Origin: Microbacter sp. GSS18
Lineage (GTDB): Bacteria; Actinomycetota; Actinomycetes; Actinomycetales; Microbacteriaceae
Direction of reading: 5' to 3'
DNA: 64,000 bases
NCBI GenBank assembly: GCA_029319145.1
Contig: CP119753.1
Coordinates: 2,418,001-2,482,000 of the forward strand
Part shown: positions 36,351 through 44,456 of the stretch, in pieces
How positions within the stretch are numbered: position 1 is the first letter of the stretch
How the letters are laid out: each line of letters begins with the position of its first letter
Made by a program: the position numbers and the translations under genes
The notes under the pieces: generated by a model
What the model was told of the DNA's origin: nothing
What the model saw: only the letters and a program-made list of their open reading frames with translations
Databases searched by the model: none

Positions 36351-36472
36351 CCGCCGCCACCGCACCCGCCGCACCCGCCGCACCCGCCGCTTCCTGCATG
36401 TCCCACTTTTGGCCGGCTGCGGCGCCGGTGAGCGGCCAGAAGTGGGACATGAATCACCGAGGAGAGCGATGA
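36347..36472 (+). CDS. Possible 41-residue micro-ORF carrying the palindromic repeat
   Basis: Starts with ATG overlapping the previous micro-ORF stop and ends with TGA overlapping the isomerase ATG at 36469. It encodes Ala/Pro repeats, then SHFWP and GQKWD from the second palindrome. The tail HRGER spans the ribosome-binding site of the isomerase gene. Four overlapping starts and stops in a row argue for translational coupling, but the peptide may have no function of its own. Confidence 0.3.
   Translation: MTAATAPAAPAAPAASCMSHFWPAAAPVSGQKWDMNHRGER
36397..36451. repeat. Palindromic repeat, copy 2
   Basis: CATGTCCCACTTTTGGCCG (36397-36415) pairs with 36433-36451 with one mismatch (TTTT against TTCT in copy 1). 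The loop is 17 bases. Confidence 0.85.
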
Positions 36473-37350
36473 GCACCCCCGACCCGCGTCTGTCCATCAA
36501 CCAGGGCACCGTCAAGCACGCGAGCCTCGCCGAGGCGCTGCGCGCGACCGCGGATGCCGGCGTGCAGGCGATCGGCCTGTGGCGCGAGCCCGTGCAGGAG
36601 GTCGGCCTCGCCACGGCGGCGACGATGCTCGCCGACTCGGGGCTGCGCTTCTCGACGCACTGCCGCTCGGGCTTCTTCACGATGCCCGAGGGCCCCGCGC
36701 GCCGCGCGTCGATCGACGACAACAGGCTGGCGATCGACGAGGCGGCCACGCTCGCCGACGCCGGCGCCGCGGGCTCGTTCCCGGTGCTGGTGCTCGTCGC
36801 CGGGGGTCTCCCCGACGGCTCGCGCGACCTGATCGGCGCGCGCGAGCGCGTGCGCGACGCGATCGGCGAGCTGGCCCCGTACGCGAAGGCGGCGGGCGTG
36901 CAGCTGGCCATCGAGCCGCTGCATCCGATGTACGCGTCCGACCGCTGCATCGTGTCCACACTCGGCCAGGCCCTCGACATCGCCGCCGACTTCGAGCCCG
37001 AGGTCGTGGGCGTCACCGTCGACACCTTCCACATCTGGTGGGATCCGGATGTCCTCGCCTCGATCGCGCGCGCCGGCAACGAGGGCCGCATCGCGACGTA
37101 TCAGGTGTGCGACTGGAAGACCCCGCTCGCCGCGGACGTGCTGCTCAGCCGCCATTACCCCGGCGACGGCGTGATCGACTTCGCGTCCCTCACGCGGGCG
37201 GTCGAGGCCACCGGCTACGACCGCGACATCGAGGTCGAGATCTTCAACGCCGACATCTGGTCGCGCGGCGTCGACACCATCGTGCGCGAGACCGCGGCCG
37301 GCTTCGGCGCGGCGGTCTCGCCGTACCTGCGCGCCGCCGTCTCGGGCTGA
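36469..37350 (+). CDS. Xylose isomerase-like TIM-barrel protein
   Basis: 293-residue protein of the sugar phosphate isomerase/epimerase (AP endonuclease 2-like) superfamily. Metal-ligand-type residues appear in IEPLHPMY near residue 146, VTVDTFHIWW near residue 183, and the late IEVEIFN near residue 252. GAGGAGAGCG lies directly before the ATG, which overlaps the micro-ORF stop. It closes the Gfo-DUF993 operon. Isomerisation of a keto or aldo sugar intermediate is the family expectation; the substrate is unknown. Confidence 0.78.
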   Translation: MSTPDPRLSINQGTVKHASLAEALRATADAGVQAIGLWREPVQEVGLATAATMLADSGLRFSTHCRSGFFTMPEGPARRASIDDNRLAIDEAATLADAGAAGSFPVLVLVAGGLPDGSRDLIGARERVRDAIGELAPYAKAAGVQLAIEPLHPMYASDRCIVSTLGQALDIAADFEPEVVGVTVDTFHIWWDPDVLASIARAGNEGRIATYQVCDWKTPLAADVLLSRHYPGDGVIDFASLTRAVEATGYDRDIEVEIFNADIWSRGVDTIVRETAAGFGAAVSPYLRAAVSG

Positions 37351-37376
37351 CCGGGCGGCGCGGCGACGCGGGTCGG

Positions 37377-37529
37377 TTCCGGACACGGGGGTGATGCGCG
37401 GGACCGGCCCGCCCCCGCGCGGCCGCGATCGGCGATCGGGCGTGGCGCGCGTCCTATTCCGGACACGGGGTTGTGCGCGGGACCGGCCCGCCCCCGCGCG
37501 GCCGCGATCAGCGTTCGGGCACGGCGCGC
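37377..37529. repeat. Tandem duplication of about 73 bp with an 80-bp period
   Basis: A segment beginning TTCCGGACACGGGG and including CGGGACCGGCCCGCCCCCGC occurs at 37377-37450 and 37457-37529 with a few substitutions. It fills most of the gap after the isomerase gene. The copies are noncoding as far as I can see. Confidence 0.8.
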
Positions 37530-37616
37530 CTCCCACCGGGCACCGCGCCGCCCGGTGGGACGCGGCCTCGGATCGTCGCCGCGAAACCGACACCGCGAGC
37601 GTCCGTGACGCGGGAA

Positions 37617-37664
37617 GAAAGCGCTTGCTGCGGTCGCGCGGTTCGCGCGCCAAGAGCCTAGACT
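37617..37664 (+). promoter_or_regulatory. Operator and -10 box of a leaderless LacI gene
   Basis: GAAAGCGCTTGC (37617-37628) is a LacI-type site. TAGACT (37659-37664) ends 7 bases before GTG 37672, matching leaderless spacing. Autoregulation is likely. Confidence 0.55.
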
Positions 37665-37671
37665 CAAGGCT

Positions 37672-38709
37672 GTGAGCGAGTCCGCGACACCGACCCGAGG
37701 CGCGGCGACACTGCACGATGTCGCACGCGAGGCCGGCGTGTCGCTGGCGACCGCATCCCGCGTGCTCAACGGCTCGACCCGCAAGGTCGCCGACAGCTAC
37801 CGCGAGCGCGTCGAGGCCGCGGCCGAGAAGCTCGGCTACACCGCCAACCTGTCCGCGCAGGCGACGGCCCGCGGCACCGCTGCTATCGTCGCGCTGCTGG
37901 TCGCCGACATCGCCGACCCGTACTTCGCCCAGCTCGCGTCCGGGGTGGCGCGCGGCGCCGACGAGGCCGGCATGGTCGTGACCATCGCGATCACAGAGCG
38001 CGACCCGCAGCGCGAGGCCCGTCTCGTCCGGGCCCTCCGCGGTCAGCGCCCGCGCGGCCTGATCCTGGCCGCCTCGCGCACCGACGGCCCCGAAGCGGCC
38101 GTGCTCGAGCCCGAACTGGACGCCTTCTCGGCGATGGGCGGGCGCGTGGTCGCCCTGGGACCGGTCGCGGGCGACATCCGCTCGGTCATCGTCGACAACC
38201 GCACCGGCTCGCGCGCGCTCGGCCGGCACCTGACCACGCTGGGCTACCGCGATGCGATCATCGTCGGCGCCCGCGAAGGCGTGCACACCTCGGACGACCG
38301 CATCGCCGGGTTCAGCGAGGGCTTCGGTGAGGGCGGCGGAAACGTGCGTCAGATCGTCCGCGCGGGCTTCACGCGCGATGCGGGCTACGAGGCGACTCGG
38401 CAGCTGCTGACCGAGCGCGATGTCCCCGCCGGAACGCTCATCTTCGGGATCAGCGACGTCGTGGCGATCGGCATCATGTCGGCGATCCGCGAAGCCGGCC
38501 GTTTCGTCGGCGCGGACATCGCCGTCGCGGGCTTCGACGACATCGCCACCGGCCGCGACATCCGCCCCGGCCTGACGACGGTGCACGTCCCGCTCGAGGA
38601 GGTCGGCTACCGGGCCCTTCGCGCCGTACTCGACGAGGACTGGGATGCCTCGCAGCCCCCGCTCGCCCTCGACGTGGTCGTCCGCGGCAGCACTCCCGTG
38701 CGGGCCTGA
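37672..38709 (+). CDS. LacI family transcriptional regulator
   Basis: 345-residue regulator with HTH and hinge LHDVAREAGVSLATASRVLN (about residues 14-33) and a sugar-binding domain showing VADIADPYFAQL and a late GFDDIATG. It belongs to the Gfo-DUF993 side by position and may control that operon through the site at 33736. The start codon is GTG without a clear ribosome site, fitting the leaderless promoter. The next gene is another LacI regulator 58 bases downstream, with its own operator, so each is probably transcribed separately. Confidence 0.9.
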   Translation: MSESATPTRGAATLHDVAREAGVSLATASRVLNGSTRKVADSYRERVEAAAEKLGYTANLSAQATARGTAAIVALLVADIADPYFAQLASGVARGADEAGMVVTIAITERDPQREARLVRALRGQRPRGLILAASRTDGPEAAVLEPELDAFSAMGGRVVALGPVAGDIRSVIVDNRTGSRALGRHLTTLGYRDAIIVGAREGVHTSDDRIAGFSEGFGEGGGNVRQIVRAGFTRDAGYEATRQLLTERDVPAGTLIFGISDVVAIGIMSAIREAGRFVGADIAVAGFDDIATGRDIRPGLTTVHVPLEEVGYRALRAVLDEDWDASQPPLALDVVVRGSTPVRA

Positions 38710-38716
38710 CCGGCTG

Positions 38717-38742
38717 AGGAAGCGCTTCCTGGCGGCTATGCT
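38717..38742 (+). promoter_or_regulatory. Perfect 14-bp operator and -10 box
   Basis: AGGAAGCGCTTCCT (38717-38730) is a perfect palindrome. TATGCT (38737-38742) is a likely -10 box 7 bases later, so the palindrome covers the spacer and part of the -35 region of the downstream LacI gene. Confidence 0.65.
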
Positions 38743-38767
38743 GGCCGCGGAAGACGAGGAGACACGG

Positions 38768-39766
38768 ATGCCGCGGCCACCCAAGGGCGTGACGATCAAC
38801 GACGTCGCCGCGCGCGCCGGCGTGTCGCTGTCGACGGTCTCCCGTGCCCTCAACGGCAACCCGACGGTAGACCCCACCCTGGTCGCACGCGTCCGCGAGG
38901 CTGCCGCCGAGCTCCGCTACACCGCAAGCCCGGTCGCACGCAGTCTGGTGCTCGGCCGTACCCAGACGATCGCGGTCGTGGTCCCCGACCTCGGCAACCC
39001 GACCTTCCAGGCGATCCTGCGCGGGCTCAGCCGCGCCGCCGCGGCGGACGGCTACCATGTCCTCGTCGCGGACTCAGCGGAGTCTGTGGACGAGGAGCGC
39101 GCGCTCGCCCAGACCACCCGACGTCGCACCGACGGCGTCATCCTGTGTGCCCCGCGCCTGCCCCAGGCCGAACTCGACGCGTTCGTCGGCGGGCTGAACC
39201 CCGTCGTGCTGGTCAATCGCTCGTCCGATGCGATCCCCGCGGTCCGGGCCGACTACCGGACCGCGCTCGGCGACGAGCTCGATCTGCTCTACGGACTCGG
39301 GCACCGTCAGGTCGTGTTCCTCGCCGGCATCGCCCGCAGCGTCGCGAACACGTCGCGCCTGGAGGCGATCGACGCGTTCCGGCGGGAACACCCCGACATG
39401 CGCGTGGACACGCTGCCGTGCGGCGTCGACTTCGACAGCGGCGCCGCTGCCGCGCCGGCGGTCCTGGCGTCCGGCGCGACGGCCGCGCTGGCCTTCAACG
39501 ACCTCGTCGCGATGGGGCTGTCGAGCGCCGCGCAGGCCGCCGGTCGCCGCATCCCCGACGAGCTGTCGGTGGTCGGGTTCGACGACATCCCCTTCGCCCG
39601 GTACACGACCCCGCCGCTCACGACCGCGGCGGTTCCTGCGGCCGAGCTCGGCGCGCAGGCGTGGACGCGCATGCGCGGACTGCTCGACGGCGAAGCGCCC
39701 GGCGACGCCCTGTGGCTGCGCCCCGAACTCGTCGTGCGCGGCAGCACCGGCCCGGCGCCGCGCTGA
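38768..39766 (+). CDS. LacI family transcriptional regulator
   Basis: 332-residue regulator with HTH INDVAARAGVSLSTVSRALN (about residues 10-29). The sensor domain includes VVVPDLGNPTFQAIL and VVGFDDIPFARYTTPPLTT. The ATG at 38768 is chosen because GAGGAGA lies 8 bases upstream; ATG 38738 is in frame but overlaps the -10 box. It precedes the uronate operon at 40087 and is its most probable regulator through the GAAAACGTTTCC site at 40063; this is inferred from position. Confidence 0.9.
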   Translation: MPRPPKGVTINDVAARAGVSLSTVSRALNGNPTVDPTLVARVREAAAELRYTASPVARSLVLGRTQTIAVVVPDLGNPTFQAILRGLSRAAAADGYHVLVADSAESVDEERALAQTTRRRTDGVILCAPRLPQAELDAFVGGLNPVVLVNRSSDAIPAVRADYRTALGDELDLLYGLGHRQVVFLAGIARSVANTSRLEAIDAFRREHPDMRVDTLPCGVDFDSGAAAAPAVLASGATAALAFNDLVAMGLSSAAQAAGRRIPDELSVVGFDDIPFARYTTPPLTTAAVPAAELGAQAWTRMRGLLDGEAPGDALWLRPELVVRGSTGPAPR

Positions 39767-39777
39767 CCCGGAGCCTA

Positions 39778-40015
39778 CGCCCGGCACATGGCACGCCGCC
39801 CGGTACGCGTTGACCCGGATCCCCGACCCGGCGTTCCGGCACCCGGCGGCTCGCACCCCGCGCCCGGCACACGGCATCCGGCACCCGGCACCCCGCATCC
39901 GGCATCGGCATCTGGCATCTGGAACCTGGCACCCGGGCACCCGGGCACCCGGCACACGGCATCCGCCATCCGGCATCCGGCATCCGGCATCCGACACCCG
40001 GGCACCCGGCGGTCG
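39778..40015. repeat. Degenerate heptamer array of GGCAYCC type
   Basis: About 240 bases made of variants such as GGCATCC, GGCACCC and GGCACAC, densest at 39870-40010. Open frames across it give repetitive peptides only. It lies between the LacI gene and the promoter of the uronate operon. Copy number could change by slippage. Confidence 0.75.
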
Positions 40016-40054
40016 CGCGCGACTTGTCCCTGGTCGCCGCAACACACGCCGTGC

Positions 40055-40076
40055 TAGTGTGAGAAAACGTTTCCTG
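40055..40076 (+). promoter_or_regulatory. -10 box and operator of the uronate operon
   Basis: TAGTGT (40055-40060) is followed immediately by GAAAACGTTTCC (40063-40074), so a bound LacI-family protein would sit on the transcription start. AAGGAG before ATG 40087 is the ribosome site. Confidence 0.6.
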
Positions 40077-40086
40077 AAGGAGTGAC

Positions 40087-41436
40087 ATGAGCCACCGCCG
40101 CTACGCGCTCGTGGGTGCCGGCCACCGCGCCCAGATGTACGTCGACGCCATCCTCGGCCCCTACTCCGACACTGCGAGCCTCGTCGCGATCTGCGAGCCG
40201 AACCCCGTGCGCGCGCGGTTCTACGCCGACCTCGTGGCGGCCGCGGGCTCACCGGCGCCCTCCGTCCACGGCCCCGACGACCTCGAGGCGATGATCGCCG
40301 ACGAGCAGGTCGACCGCGTCATCATCTGCGCCCGCGACGACATGCATGCCGAACTGATCGTCCGCTCGCTCGATGCCGGCGCCGACGTCGTCGTCGAGAA
40401 GCCCCTCACGATCGACGGCCCGTCCGCCGCGGCGATCGAGGAGGCGATCGAGCGCACCGGCCGGGAGGTCGTCATCACCTTCAACTACCGGTACTCCCCC
40501 CGCAACTCCGCGCTGCGCCAGGTCATCCAGGACGGCACGATCGGCGAGGTCACCAGCATCGACTTCTCGTGGATGCTCGACACCAAGCACGGCGCCGACT
40601 ACTTCCGCCGCTGGCACCGTGAGAAGAAGAACTCCGGCGGGCTCCTCGTCCACAAGTCCAGCCACCACTTCGACCTCGTCAACTGGTGGATCCGGTCCGC
40701 TCCCCGTCGCGTGTTCGCCTCCGGCGGCCTGCGCTTCTACGGTGTCGACAACGCCGCTGCCCGCGGCATCACGGGCCGCCCCGAGCGCGGCACGCACGAC
40801 GGAGCGGATGCCTTCGAGCTCGACCTGCGCGACGACGCCCGCCTCACAGCGCTGTACCTCGACGCCGAGCAGCACGACGGCTACCGGCGCGACCTCGACG
40901 TCTTCAGCGACGGCATCACGATCGAGGACAACCTCGCCCTCGTCGTCGACTACCTCTCGGGCGCCACGCTCAGCTACTCGCTCAACGCCCACGCGCCGTG
41001 GGAGGGCTACCGCGTCGCGGTCAACGGCACGGAGGGCCGCGTGGAACTCGACGTCGTCGAGCGCGGCGCCGTCCTGGCCGACGAGGGCCTGCACCCCGTT
41101 CTCGACCCGAGCGCGACGGACGCCGGCGCTTCGGGGTCTCTCCGCCCCGAGGGCGAGCGCCTGCTGGTGCAGCGCCACTGGGAGGCCGCGTACGAGGTCG
41201 AGATCCCCAACCTCGCCGGCGGCCACGGCGGCGGCGACCAGCTGCTGCTGCGCGACGTGTTCGAGGGGCCGGGCGAGGATCCGCTCGCGCGCCCCGCCGA
41301 CTGGCGCGACGGTGTCCGCGCGATCGCGGTCGGCATCGCCGGCAACCGCTCGCTGGCGACCGGGCTCCCGGTCGAGACCGCCGACCTCGGCATCCGCTTC
41401 CTCGCCGAGGACGCCGCGGCGAAGGCGCGCGCGTGA
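40087..41436 (+). CDS. Gfo/Idh/MocA family oxidoreductase
   Basis: 449-residue oxidoreductase, longer than usual for the family. ALVGAGHRAQMYVDAI near residue 7 is the Rossmann loop, VVEKPLTID near residue 101 gives the family lysine, and VHKSSHHFDLVNWW near residue 187 is the active-site helix region. The ATG has AAGGAG 5 bases upstream. Its stop overlaps the next GTG start, so it is the coupled first gene of the operon. In a uronate operon it may oxidise a sugar acid or open a side route; I cannot tell which. Confidence 0.85.
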   Translation: MSHRRYALVGAGHRAQMYVDAILGPYSDTASLVAICEPNPVRARFYADLVAAAGSPAPSVHGPDDLEAMIADEQVDRVIICARDDMHAELIVRSLDAGADVVVEKPLTIDGPSAAAIEEAIERTGREVVITFNYRYSPRNSALRQVIQDGTIGEVTSIDFSWMLDTKHGADYFRRWHREKKNSGGLLVHKSSHHFDLVNWWIRSAPRRVFASGGLRFYGVDNAAARGITGRPERGTHDGADAFELDLRDDARLTALYLDAEQHDGYRRDLDVFSDGITIEDNLALVVDYLSGATLSYSLNAHAPWEGYRVAVNGTEGRVELDVVERGAVLADEGLHPVLDPSATDAGASGSLRPEGERLLVQRHWEAAYEVEIPNLAGGHGGGDQLLLRDVFEGPGEDPLARPADWRDGVRAIAVGIAGNRSLATGLPVETADLGIRFLAEDAAAKARA

Positions 41437-42380
41437 GCCGCATCGCCGTCACCGGCGGGGCGGGGCGCCTCGGCCGCAGCCTCGTCGCGGGGCTCGCCGC
41501 CGTCGGCCACGAGCTCGTCTCGCTCGACCGGACGGTCTCGGACGCCCCTGAGCTGGCCGACATCGCGCAGGTCGCCGTCGACCTGACCGACGCGGATGCC
41601 GCCGCGCGCGCCGTGTCCGACGCGCGCGCCGACGCCCTCGTCCACCTCGCCGCGATCGCGGTTCCGTTCAGCGCGCCCGAGGACGTGATCCTGCGCACCA
41701 ACGCCGCGCTCGCCCTCAACACGGTGGGCGCGGGCGTCGCGGCCGGCATCCCGAAGATCGTCACCGCCTCGAGCCCCACGGTCCTCGGCTACGGCGCACC
41801 GACGGGCTGGCTGCCCGACCGCTTCCCCCTCGACGAGCAGACGCCGCCGAAGCCATGGAACGCGTACGCGCTGTCGAAGCACCTCGCCGAACAGACGATC
41901 GCGATGTTCGCGCGGCAGACCGGCGACGCGACGCGGTTCGCCGCGTTCCGCCCGTGCTACGTCATCGCCCCCGAGGAATGGGCCGGGGCCCCCACGCAGC
42001 AGGGACACACGGTGCTCGAGCGCCTCGCCGACCCCGCGCTGTCGGCGCCGGCGCTGTTCAACTACGTCGACGCACGCGACGTCGCGGGATTCATCGACAC
42101 ACTGCTCGAGGCCCTGCCCGAGATCCCGAACGCCGAGACGTTCTTCGTCGGCGCCGACGACGCGCTCGCACGCGAGCCGCTCGCCGACCTCATGCCGCGC
42201 TTCATCCCCGGCAGCGACGACATCGCGTCCGTTCTCACCGGGACGGCCCCGGCGTTCTCGAACGCGAAGGCCCGGCGCATGCTCGGCTGGCGGCCGAGCC
42301 GCACGTGGCGCGGCGAACTCGGGGAGTTGGGGACCGACCCCGCCCCCGCCATCACGACCCGAAAGGACGTCCCGGCGTGA
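41433..42380 (+). CDS. NAD-dependent epimerase/dehydratase family protein, possible uronate dehydrogenase
   Basis: 315-residue extended short-chain dehydrogenase. The NAD loop VTGGAGRLGRSL lies at residues 5-16 and the catalytic YxxxK is YALSK near residue 145. Uronate dehydrogenase, a member of this superfamily, oxidises galacturonate or glucuronate to the aldarolactone, which fits the three genes that follow. Characterised uronate dehydrogenases are somewhat shorter, so another sugar dehydrogenase or epimerase remains possible. The GTG start overlaps the upstream stop (GTGA); the downstream gene overlaps its stop in the same way. Confidence 0.7.
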   Translation: MSRIAVTGGAGRLGRSLVAGLAAVGHELVSLDRTVSDAPELADIAQVAVDLTDADAAARAVSDARADALVHLAAIAVPFSAPEDVILRTNAALALNTVGAGVAAGIPKIVTASSPTVLGYGAPTGWLPDRFPLDEQTPPKPWNAYALSKHLAEQTIAMFARQTGDATRFAAFRPCYVIAPEEWAGAPTQQGHTVLERLADPALSAPALFNYVDARDVAGFIDTLLEALPEIPNAETFFVGADDALAREPLADLMPRFIPGSDDIASVLTGTAPAFSNAKARRMLGWRPSRTWRGELGELGTDPAPAITTRKDVPA

Positions 42381-43276
42381 ACTTCGACGGCATCCTCTTC
42401 TTCCCGGTGACGCCTTTCGACGCCGCCGGCCGCGTCGACCTCGACCTGCTGGGCACCCACGTCGAGACGTCGCTGGCCCATGCACCCGGAGGCATATTCC
42501 CCGCGTGCGGCACGGGAGAATTCCACGCGCTGTCGGCGGCGGAGGTCGCCCAGGTCGTGAGCGCCGCGACCGAGACCGTCGCCGGGCGCATCCCGGTCGT
42601 CGCCGGCACCGGCGGCCCGCTCGGCCAGGCGATCGAGCTGGCGCGCGCCGCGGCGGATGCCGGCGCCGACGCCCTGCTGGTCCTCCCGCCCTACCTCGTG
42701 GGCGGACCCCAGCGCGGGCTCGTCGCGTACATCGAGGCCGTGGCGGCGGCATCCCCCCTGCCCGTGGTCGTCTACCACCGCGCCAACGCGCAGTACTCGG
42801 TCGAGTCGATGCGGCGCCTGGCGCGCAATCCGAAGGTCGTCGGCTTCAAGGATGGCACCGGCGACCTCGCTGTCGCGCAGCAGATCGTGCGCGCGGTCGC
42901 CGCCGAGGGGCGCGACGACTTCGCGTTCTTCAACGGCCTGCTCACCGCCGAGCTGTCGCAGGCAGCCTACCGCGGCATCGGCATGCCGCTGTACTCGTCG
43001 GCGGCCTTCGCGATGATCCCCGAGGTCGCGGCCGCGTACTACCGCGCGTACGTCGACGGCGACGAGGAGCGCCGCACAGCGCTGCTCGACGGCTTCTACA
43101 CGCCGCTCGTCGCCCTGCGCGACGAGACGCCGGGCTTCGGGGTGTCGCTCATCAAAGCGGGTCTGCGCCTGTCGGGTCTTCCCGTGGGGTCGGTGCGGGC
43201 CCCGCTGATCGACCCGTCCCCCGAGCAGGAGGCGAAGCTGACCGGCATCCTCGAGGCCGGGCGGGCGCTGCTGTGA
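42377..43276 (+). CDS. 5-dehydro-4-deoxyglucarate dehydratase (KdgD-like)
   Basis: 299-residue TIM-barrel enzyme of the dihydrodipicolinate synthase family. KdgD dehydrates and decarboxylates 5-keto-4-deoxyglucarate to 2-oxoglutarate semialdehyde. The opening DGILFFPVTPFD, the GTGEFHALS segment near residue 44, the tyrosine in VVYHRAN near residue 133 and the Schiff-base lysine in VGFKDGTGD near residue 158 support the assignment. The GTG start overlaps the upstream stop and AAAGGA lies about 10 bases before. Neighbouring aldehyde dehydrogenase completes the route to 2-oxoglutarate. Confidence 0.85.
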   Translation: MNFDGILFFPVTPFDAAGRVDLDLLGTHVETSLAHAPGGIFPACGTGEFHALSAAEVAQVVSAATETVAGRIPVVAGTGGPLGQAIELARAAADAGADALLVLPPYLVGGPQRGLVAYIEAVAAASPLPVVVYHRANAQYSVESMRRLARNPKVVGFKDGTGDLAVAQQIVRAVAAEGRDDFAFFNGLLTAELSQAAYRGIGMPLYSSAAFAMIPEVAAAYYRAYVDGDEERRTALLDGFYTPLVALRDETPGFGVSLIKAGLRLSGLPVGSVRAPLIDPSPEQEAKLTGILEAGRALL

Positions 43277-44349
43277 CGACGATCGCCGCGTTCGACACGC
43301 GCCTCATCCGGGTCCCGCTGACGCGGCCGTGGGGGGCCGACGTCACGTCGGTCGGCGTGATCGCGACGCATGTCGTGCGCTCGGACGGCGCCGAGGGCTG
43401 GGGCTTCTCGTGGACGCCGCAGATCGGCGCCGAGTCCGTCCATGCGCTGCTCGCGCACGACATCACGGCCTTCGCCGTGGGGCGTCCGGCAGACCCCGAG
43501 ACCCTGTGGCAGCCGGCGTGGCAGCACCTGCACGAGGCGGGCGGCGGGGGCATCACGACGATCGCGCTGGCCGGGCTCGACCTGGCGCTGTGGGATGCCG
43601 AGGCCCGCGCGCGGGATGTCGCGGTCTCGGAGCTGCTCGGCCGCCGCCGCACGTCGGTGGCCGCCTACGGCTCGGGCGTGAACCTGCACTACACGCTCGA
43701 CGAGCTGGTGGCCCAGATACGGCGGTGGGTCGACGCCGGGTTCGACGCCGTCAAGATCAAGGTCGGCAAGCCCGACCTCGCCGAGGACCTCGATCGCGTC
43801 GCCGCGGTGCGCGAGGTGCTCGGCCCAGACCGCGCGCTCATGATCGACGCGAACCAGCGATGGGACCTCGATCGCGCCGTCACCTCGGTGCGCGCGCTGC
43901 AGGAGTACGCGCCCGCGTGGATCGAGGAGCCGCTGCGCGCCGACGACCTCGCCGGGCACGTCGCGCTCGCCCACCGCATCGACACGCCCATCGCCCTGGG
44001 CGAGAACGTGCACACCGCCTACCGGTTCGCTGAGTTCCTGCGCGCCGGCGCGGCGCACGTCGTCCAGCCGAACATCGTGCGCGTCGGCGGCATCACGCCG
44101 TTCCGCCGCATCGCGCAGGTGGCGGTCGATCACGGCGCGACGCTGCATCCGCACCTGCTGCCCGAGCTCTCGGGCCAGCTCGCGCTGACCCTGCCGGTCG
44201 CCGCGGGCGCCGGCGAGCCCATGGCCGAGGATGTCGAGGACGCCGGGTTCGGCGCGCTCGGCGCCCTCGACGACGCCTCGCCCATCGCGATCGCCGACGG
44301 CCGCCTCACCGAGCGGCCCCACGTCGGCCTCGGCATCCGCTTCTCCTGA
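43273..44349 (+). CDS. Enolase-superfamily sugar-acid dehydratase or cycloisomerase
   Basis: 358-residue member of the mandelate racemase/muconate lactonising group. Key residues: the KxK pair in VKIKVGK near residue 160, metal ligands in MIDANQRW (near 190), WIEEP (near 217) and LGENVH (near 243), and histidine in HPHLLPE near 293. In this operon it should convert galactarate, glucarate or the aldarolactone to 5-keto-4-deoxyglucarate, the KdgD substrate. Dehydratase and galactarolactone cycloisomerase are both possible. The GTG start overlaps the KdgD stop codon. Confidence 0.75.
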   Translation: MTTIAAFDTRLIRVPLTRPWGADVTSVGVIATHVVRSDGAEGWGFSWTPQIGAESVHALLAHDITAFAVGRPADPETLWQPAWQHLHEAGGGGITTIALAGLDLALWDAEARARDVAVSELLGRRRTSVAAYGSGVNLHYTLDELVAQIRRWVDAGFDAVKIKVGKPDLAEDLDRVAAVREVLGPDRALMIDANQRWDLDRAVTSVRALQEYAPAWIEEPLRADDLAGHVALAHRIDTPIALGENVHTAYRFAEFLRAGAAHVVQPNIVRVGGITPFRRIAQVAVDHGATLHPHLLPELSGQLALTLPVAAGAGEPMAEDVEDAGFGALGALDDASPIAIADGRLTERPHVGLGIRFS

Positions 44350-44391
44350 CCCCCTCCTCCCCCACACCCACAGTCATGACGTCACCGCGAT

Positions 44392-44424
44392 ACAGCACCG
44401 GTTCGGCACCGGTTCAGGTGCTGT
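44392..44424 (+). terminator. Hairpin before the aldehyde dehydrogenase gene
   Basis: ACAGCACC (44392-44399) pairs with GGTGCTGT (44417-44424). The loop carries a direct repeat GCACCGGTTC (44395-44404 and 44406-44415). There is no T run, so attenuation or RNA processing is as likely as termination. Confidence 0.4.
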
Positions 44425-44456
44425 CCCACGGTGACGACAAGAAAGGGACCGCAGAC

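Noticed and set aside
39778..40015. CRISPR-like appearance of the short repeats
   Set aside because: Units are 7 bases and degenerate, with no spacers of regular size and no cas genes.
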